Shown here one piece after another: positions 57,906 through 64,000 of a stretch of DNA of 64,000 nucleotides. The stretch comes from Synaphobranchus kaupii (taxonomy: Eukaryota > Chordata > Actinopteri > Anguilliformes > Synaphobranchidae). The stretch is from positions 36,052,931 through 36,116,930 of the forward strand of contig CM056387.1 in NCBI GenBank assembly GCA_029718625.1, written 5' to 3'. The translations under genes and the position numbers were made by a program. Below the pieces are notes generated by a model that saw nothing but the letters and a program-made list of their open reading frames with translations, had not been told where the DNA came from and did not search any database. How positions within the stretch are numbered: position 1 is the stretch's first letter; every line of letters begins with the position of its first letter.

Positions 57906-59260
57906 TTACGAAAGTAAGCAAAATATATAAGAGTATAGCCTTATGTCTTAGTGAAATTTTTTTAATTTGTTTATCTAATTAATATGGGTGGAGAACTGCT
58001 GTACATTTAATAAATATGAAGAAAGAAATTGATTATGAAGTGTTTTTAGAAATTTGTGATGAAAAACATTTCTGACAATATGCAAAATATATACAAGTAT
58101 AGCCTTATGTCCACAAAGTGAAAAAATGAATTTTTTACTTTGTTTATCTAATTAATATGGGTGGAGAATTGCTGTACATTTAATAAATATGAAGAAAGAA
58201 ATTGTGCACAAAGTGGAAAAAATTATAAAAATTCTAAATTTGTTTATCTAATTAGTATGAGTGTAGAATCGATGTACATTTAATAAATATGAATAAAGTA
58301 ATTGCATATGAAGTGTTTTTAAAAATTTACAATTAGCTAAATATATAAGACTATATAGTCTTATCTCCAAAAATAGAAGAAATTCCCAAAATTCTCAATT
58401 TGCTTATCTAATTAGGATGGGCATAGAATGGATGTAAAATGTTTCATTTTATCATTTGTATGGATGAAGAATGACATATAGTTAATACATATTAAATAAA
58501 TAACTTGAATACAATGTGTTTTTAGATATTCTTGATGAAAAAACCTTTTACTGGACAATCAGCAAAATAAATAACATTATATTCTTGCTTCCATAAATTC
58601 CATGTCTATGTAATTAGTAGTGTTAAGGAATTCATATATATTTAATAAAGAAATAGATTGAATACAATGTGTTTTTGACATTTATGATGAAAAAGCATGC
58701 TTCAAGACATTAAGCAAAACATAAGCGTATAGCCTTATGTCCACAAAGTGAAAAAATTACAAAGATTCTACATTTGTTTATCCAATTAGTATGGGTGCAG
58801 AATGAATTTACACTTAATAAATATGAAAAGATTGAATATGATGTAAATTTAAATAAATAAAACAAACTTGAATACAGTATGTTTTCAGACATTTATGATG
58901 AAAATTTTTTTTTTTCCTTTCAATCAGCAAAATATATGAGACTTACGTCCAAAGTCAAACACTGAAAAGTAAAATACAAAAATTCTAAATGGCTTTAATT
59001 AATATGGGTGAAGAATGGATATGTATTTAATAAAATATTATAAAATATGAAATCAAAAATGTATACCCTTATGACCAGAAAGTGAAAAATATGCAAGAAT
59101 CCTAAATGTGTGATGTTATCATTTGGATGGATGAAAAATTAGATATGTTTAATTAATTTTAAGAAATAACTTGAATACACTGTGTTTTCATGCATGATGA
59201 AATAAACCTTTTCACAGACATTCAGGAAAATCTATAAAACTATAGTTTTATGTCCAAAAA
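57906..59260. repeat. AT-rich satellite-like block, divergent units of about 170 bp
   Basis: The words TTTGTTTATCTAATTAATAT, GGGTGGAGAA, TACATTTAATAAATATGAA, GAAGTGTTTTTAGA and AGCAAAATATATAA recur in the same order about every 140-190 bp, eight or so times, with strong divergence and internal indels. Very AT-rich compared with the rest of the window. Confidence 0.8.
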
Positions 59261-59413
59261 CTGTTCCTGGCCGCAACAACTCCAATACATGTTCACTTGA
59301 GTTAATTAAACCTGATATTTAATACAGTTATGTACTTATTGAGCAAAAGCCATGAATATCACCCCAGGACCATCCCTAATTGGAAAACATTCAGACCTTG
59401 GCACACATGGTCA

Positions 59414-59895
59414 TTCTACTGCATGTAAATACACCACACATAACCAACAAACAGACTTTCTACTGCATTTAAATACACCACACATAACCAACAAATAGAC
59501 TTTCTACTGCATTTAAATACACCACACATAACCAACAAACAGACTTTCTACTGCATTTAAATACACCACACATAACCAACAAACAGACTTTCTACTGCAT
59601 TTAAATACACCACCCATAACCAACAGACTTTCTACTGCATTTAAATACACCACACATAACCAACAAACAGTCTTTCTACTGCATTTAAATACACCACACA
59701 TAACCAACAAACAGACTTTCTACTGCATTTAAATACACCACACATAACCAACAAACAGTCTTTCTACTGCATTTAAATACACCACCCCATAACCAACAGT
59801 CTTTCTACTGCATTTAAATACACCACACATAACCAACAAACAGACTTTCTACTGCATTTAAATACACCACCCATAACCAACAAACAGACTTTCTC
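59414..59895. repeat. 44-bp tandem repeat, about 11 units
   Basis: The unit is AAATACACCACACATAACCA plus ACAAACAGACTTTCTACTGC plus ATTT. A few units lack four bases (CAACAGACTT for CAACAAACAGACTT). Confidence 0.97.
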
Positions 59896-60091
59896 AGATA
59901 CCCGCAACAACAAAGGAATTTAATTTCTGAAAACACAAAAGAGGCTACAGAATTCCTCTTCAAAGCCTTTGAAATAAGGCGCCATTCCTGTTCTTTCCAC
60001 TAACAGATCCGGGGTGGAAAAAAAAACTAAGTTCAAGCCAACAAGACACCAGGAAAATCCGGGGATGATTAATAACGGTGCTCAGAAAACC

Positions 60092-62340
60092 AATAACACA
60101 ACAAAACCTACTGAGAGATCAATAACACAACACAACCTACTGAGAGATCAATAACACAACACAACCTACTGAGAGATCAATAACACAACACAACCTACTG
60201 AGAGACCAATAACACAACACAACCTACTGAGAGATCAATAACACAACACAACCTACTGAGAGATCAATAACACAACACAACCTACTGAGAGATCAATAAC
60301 ACAACACAACCTACTGAGAGATCAATAACACAACACAACCTTCTGAGAGATCAATAACACAACACAACCTACTGAGAGATCAATAACACAACACAACCTA
60401 CTGAGAGATCAATAACACAGCACAACCTACTGAGAGATCAATAACACAACACAACCTACTGAGAGATCAATAACACAACACAACCTACTGAGAGATCAAT
60501 AACACAACACAACCTACTGAGAGATCAATAACACAACACAACCTACTGAGAGATCAATAACACAACACAACCTACTGAGAGATCAATAACACAACACAAC
60601 CTACTGAGAGATCAATAACACAACACAACCTACTGAGAGATCAATAACACAACACAACCTACTGAGAGATCAATAACACAACACAACCTACTGAGAGATC
60701 AATAACACAACACAACCTACTGAGAGATCAATAACACAACACAACCTACTGAGAGGTCAATAACACAACACAACCTACTGAGAGATCAATAACACAACAC
60801 AACCTACTGAGAGATCAATAACACAACACAACCTACTGAGAAATCAACAACACAACACAACCTACTGAGAGATCAATAACACAACACAACCTACTGAGAG
60901 ATCAATAACACAACACAACCTACTGAGAGATCAATAACACAACACAACCTACTGAGAGATCAATAACACAACACAACCTACTGAGAGATCAATAACACAA
61001 CACAACCTACTGAGAGATCAATAACACAACACAACCTACTGAGAGATCAATAACACAACACAGCCTACTGAGAGGTCAATAACACAACACAACCTACTGA
61101 GAGATCAATAACACAACACAACCTACTGAGAGATCAATAACACAACACAACCTACTGAGAGATCAACAACACAACACAACCTACTGAGAGATCAATAACA
61201 CAACACAACCTACTGAGAGATCAATAACACAACACAACCTACTGAGAGATCAATAACACAACACAACCTACTGAGAGATCAATAACACAACACAACCTAC
61301 TGAGAGATCAATAACACAACACAACCTACTGAGAGATCAATAACACAACACAACCTACTGAGAGATCAATAACACAACACAACCTACTGAGAGGTCAATA
61401 ACACAACACAACCTACTGAGAGGTCAATAACACAACACAACCTACTGAGAGATCAATAACACAACACAACCTACTGAGAGATCAATAACACAACACAACC
61501 TACTGAGAGATCAATAACACAACACAACCTACTGAGAGATCAATAACACAACACAACCTACTGAGAGATCAATAACACAACACAACCTACTGAGAGATCA
61601 ATAACACAACACAACCTACTGAGAGGTCAATAACACAACACAACCTACTGAGAGATCAATAACACAACACAACCTACTGAGAGATCAATAACACAACACA
61701 ACCTACTGAGAGATCAATAACACAACACAACCTACTGAGAGATCAATAACACAACACAACCTACTGAGAGGTCAATAACACAACACAACCTACTGAGAGA
61801 TCAATAACACAACACAACCTACTGAGAGATCAATAACACAACACAACCTACTGAGAGATCAATAACACAACACAACCTACTGAGAGATCAATAACACAAC
61901 ACAACCTACTGAGAGATCAATAACACAACACAACCTTCTGAGAGATCAATAACACAACCTACTGAGAGATCAATAACACAACACAACCTACTGAGAGATC
62001 AATAACACAACACAACCTACTGAGAGATCAATAACACAACACAACCTACTGAGAGATCAATAACACAACACAACCTACTGAGAGATCAATAACACAACAC
62101 AACCTACTGAGAGATCAATAACACAACACAACCTACTGAGAGGTCAATAACACAACACAACCTACTGAGAGATCAATAACACAACACAACCTACTGAGAG
62201 ATCAATAACACAACACACTGAGAGATCAATAACACAACACAACCTACTGAGAGATCAATAACACAACACAACCTACTGAGAGATCAATAACACAACACAA
62301 CCTACTGAGAGATCAATAACACAACACAACCTACTGAGAG
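60092..62340. repeat. 29-bp minisatellite, about 77 units
   Basis: The unit is AATAACACAACACAACCTAC plus TGAGAGATC. Units are almost identical; variants are mostly GAGGTC, AACAAC or CTTCTG. One unit near 61951 and one near 62212 are shortened. There are no spacers, so it is not an interrupted array. Confidence 0.98.
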
Positions 62341-63630
62341 AAACTCAAAACCCGCCACGTTTATTTGTTTGTGGCAGGCCTGAAATGACAAAGTACAACA
62401 AATGTCAAACAGTGAAAGAATCTTTCCAGACATTACCCAAGCCTATATGGCCACGAAGAGGACTTTCACAGTCTTCCCATCATGCAATAGAGACAGGCTT
62501 TCTCAGTACACTGGGCACGTAATGCTTGCCAATCCTCACTGATGCACTGACCCCCCCTTCCTTTTGTGATCACAGGTTTTTGTGTGAGGCGATTTGTCAC
62601 GATCCGACCCCCTGGCATGAAACGGTGGGGTAGCAGCCACGGCGCGGGTCTTCAACAGGGAGATTTTCCGTGTAAGATTGTGCCAATCACATAATGTGAT
62701 GGCATGTCTGGAACCTCAGCTGAGGAGCGAATTTGGCAAATGTTAATGAACAAAGGAACAAAAACGCGCTGATTTTTCTCCCCGGAAATGGACGGCTGTA
62801 AAAATATTTTGAAAACTTTCCACCTTAATTCAACACATTACAACAAATCCCCTACAACCAATGAACATTTGTTCTTTGATTTTCACTTAGACAAGATTCA
62901 ATTACCGACCATTTTTTAAAATTAGTTTTGACGATTTCCATACAGAATATCCTCTTTTGTGAAGAAAAAAAGGAACAATTTATATTTTTAGTCCGAATCA
63001 AAGTTAACAGCAAAATGTTCGTCAAGGTCATTTTTGATTTTGACTGAATTAACGAATTGGTGAGCTACACCTGTGCGCCCATAGCCCCAGAGTCACAATA
63101 TTTAACATTTTCAACCAAGCAGGATTGGGGGTCCTATTGGGGTTCACTGAATGAATGTGAAAAGGAGGTGGGTGGGGTTTTTCAGAACAATCTGGGAAAA
63201 CTTCAGAACAATCTGAAAAAAACTGACTGCAAGATGCTGGAGGGGCGGGGTTTGCCGTCCAACCCAACCCATCGACGCGTGTGATTGGTTAAAAACAATT
63301 CCGCCTTTCAAAGCTCTGGATTGGACTAGGTAGGATATCAAAGGATTGCGTTTGACATCCCCGTCCTCCTGTAGCTTGCAGTCAGAGGCCTCTCAGATTA
63401 AAGGTATCAGCGCGGACGTACTCGGACTCGAGTACTGATGTGGTGCTGAGTGTGACGAGCAGCAATTTCTGCAGTAAGAAGCAAAAATAGTTCAATCATT
63501 TCTTTGTGACAGTTAACTGGTTTAAATGCGCAGGTTAAATACAGGCAGGGTGGATGCATGCAGTACCAGGTCTTGCCTGTAGGGGGAGGGGGGTCCTTGG
63601 TCCCACTGGTTTTCTACAGGGGGAGACTGG
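62341..63630. other. No gene recognised
   Basis: Unique sequence with no exon I can support on either strand. Two CCAAT-type words (GATTGG, 63281-63326) occur near 63.3 kb without other promoter evidence. Probably SBF intron. Confidence 0.4.
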
Positions 63631-64000
63631 GGCTACATTCTAATCCAATTTAACACGCTCCCTTCCTTGCTCACTTCCCTCGAGGGAGCCAACGTGTGAC
63701 GCAATTTGCTACGTGCAGTAAGCAAACTTAAAAGGTGCTCTGCAGGGGAGGATTGATGAGAAACAAACAAAAACGGAACCGAACCGGCCTCGCAACATTT
63801 CGGAAGTGCAACACCATAGAGTTGAAATGTGACACATAGTTCTGTGGTGACCGGCCACTTTTTCCATGTGGAGCATTGCATTGTGGGATTCCCTTTTTGC
63901 TGGAAGCTTGCATTGCCTTGGTGGAAGGGAGGATAAACGAGGGAGTGAGGGAATATAATTACTCCCTCCCTTTTCTTAAATTGGATCCGAATCACACTTG
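63631..64000. mobile_element. Non-autonomous DNA transposon (MITE), fuller copy
   Basis: Homologous to 43097-43300 at both ends and in the TTGCTGGAAGCTTGCATT block, but keeps about 160 bp more centre. The ends are imperfect inverted repeats (CTAATCCAATTTAA / TTAAATTGGATCCGA). It ends at or just at the window edge. Confidence 0.7.

Noticed and set aside
60092..62340. A 29-bp repeat array resembling a CRISPR repeat length
   Set aside because: Units are directly contiguous with no spacers, and the genome is vertebrate.
63240..63420. Possible promoter (two CCAAT-type words, moderate GC)
   Set aside because: No GC box, TATA or downstream start codon with coding potential. Position is consistent with intron.

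Overview
This is vertebrate nuclear DNA, almost certainly from a ray-finned (teleost) fish. The evidence is split genes with GT-AG introns of up to about 8 kb, dense microsatellites and minisatellites, palindromic Tc1/mariner-type elements flanked by TA, LINE 3'-end fragments, a tRNA-derived SINE-like unit, and two 500-N assembly gaps (22533-23032 and 57406-57905). There are no bacterial features. Most long open frames in the window are low-complexity artefacts. The real coding content is short exons assigned by translation, splice consensus and phase agreement.

Three protein-coding genes can be supported. (1) A + strand gene ends with exons 24281-24436 and 25282-25330. Its acidic, proline-rich tail ends LNGPA, it has a long 3' UTR, and a polyadenylation signal lies at 31257-31262. 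I suspect a PPP6R/SAPS-family C terminus (possibly ppp6r3), but this is inference. (2) A complete five-exon MOB2-type kinase activator lies on the + strand (34214-45361, 235 aa predicted). It has both MOB zinc-ligand pairs and a lipidation-type N terminus (MGGC). (3) The last four coding exons of an SBF1/SBF2 (MTMR5/MTMR13) pseudophosphatase lie on the - strand (54470 down to 53074) and encode its C-terminal PH domain. One of these exons carries an apparent single-base insertion. The gene order (+, +, -) puts gene 1 and MOB2 convergent with the SBF gene.

Layout. 1-530: 3' end of a Tx1/L1-like LINE. 530-24280: intron or upstream sequence of gene 1, full of tandem arrays (33, 39, 33, 49 and 25 bp units, GT/GA tracts), two Tc1-type elements, a SINE-like unit, LINE remnants and one CpG-rich island. 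24281-31275: end of gene 1 and its 3' UTR. 31276-34213: spacer with a dispersed repeat and the GC-box MOB2 promoter. 34214-45361: MOB2. Its introns hold a minisatellite split by an L2-like fragment, a broken Tc1 element with a DD34E transposase, a MITE copy and a nested palindrome. 45362-53073: MOB2 3' region and the MOB2/SBF interval, with a second nested palindrome and a possible small - strand two-exon frame. 53074-54470: SBF exons. 54471-64000: probable SBF intron, containing a 20-bp array, the second gap, an AT-rich satellite-like block, a 44-bp array, a 2.2-kb 29-bp array and a second copy of the MITE.

The most unusual structures are: two palindromic elements with different outer arms that share the same inner palindrome at their dyad centres; a 60-bp minisatellite that repeats the last codons and stop of MOB2; and the single-base frameshift in the SBF PH-domain exon.
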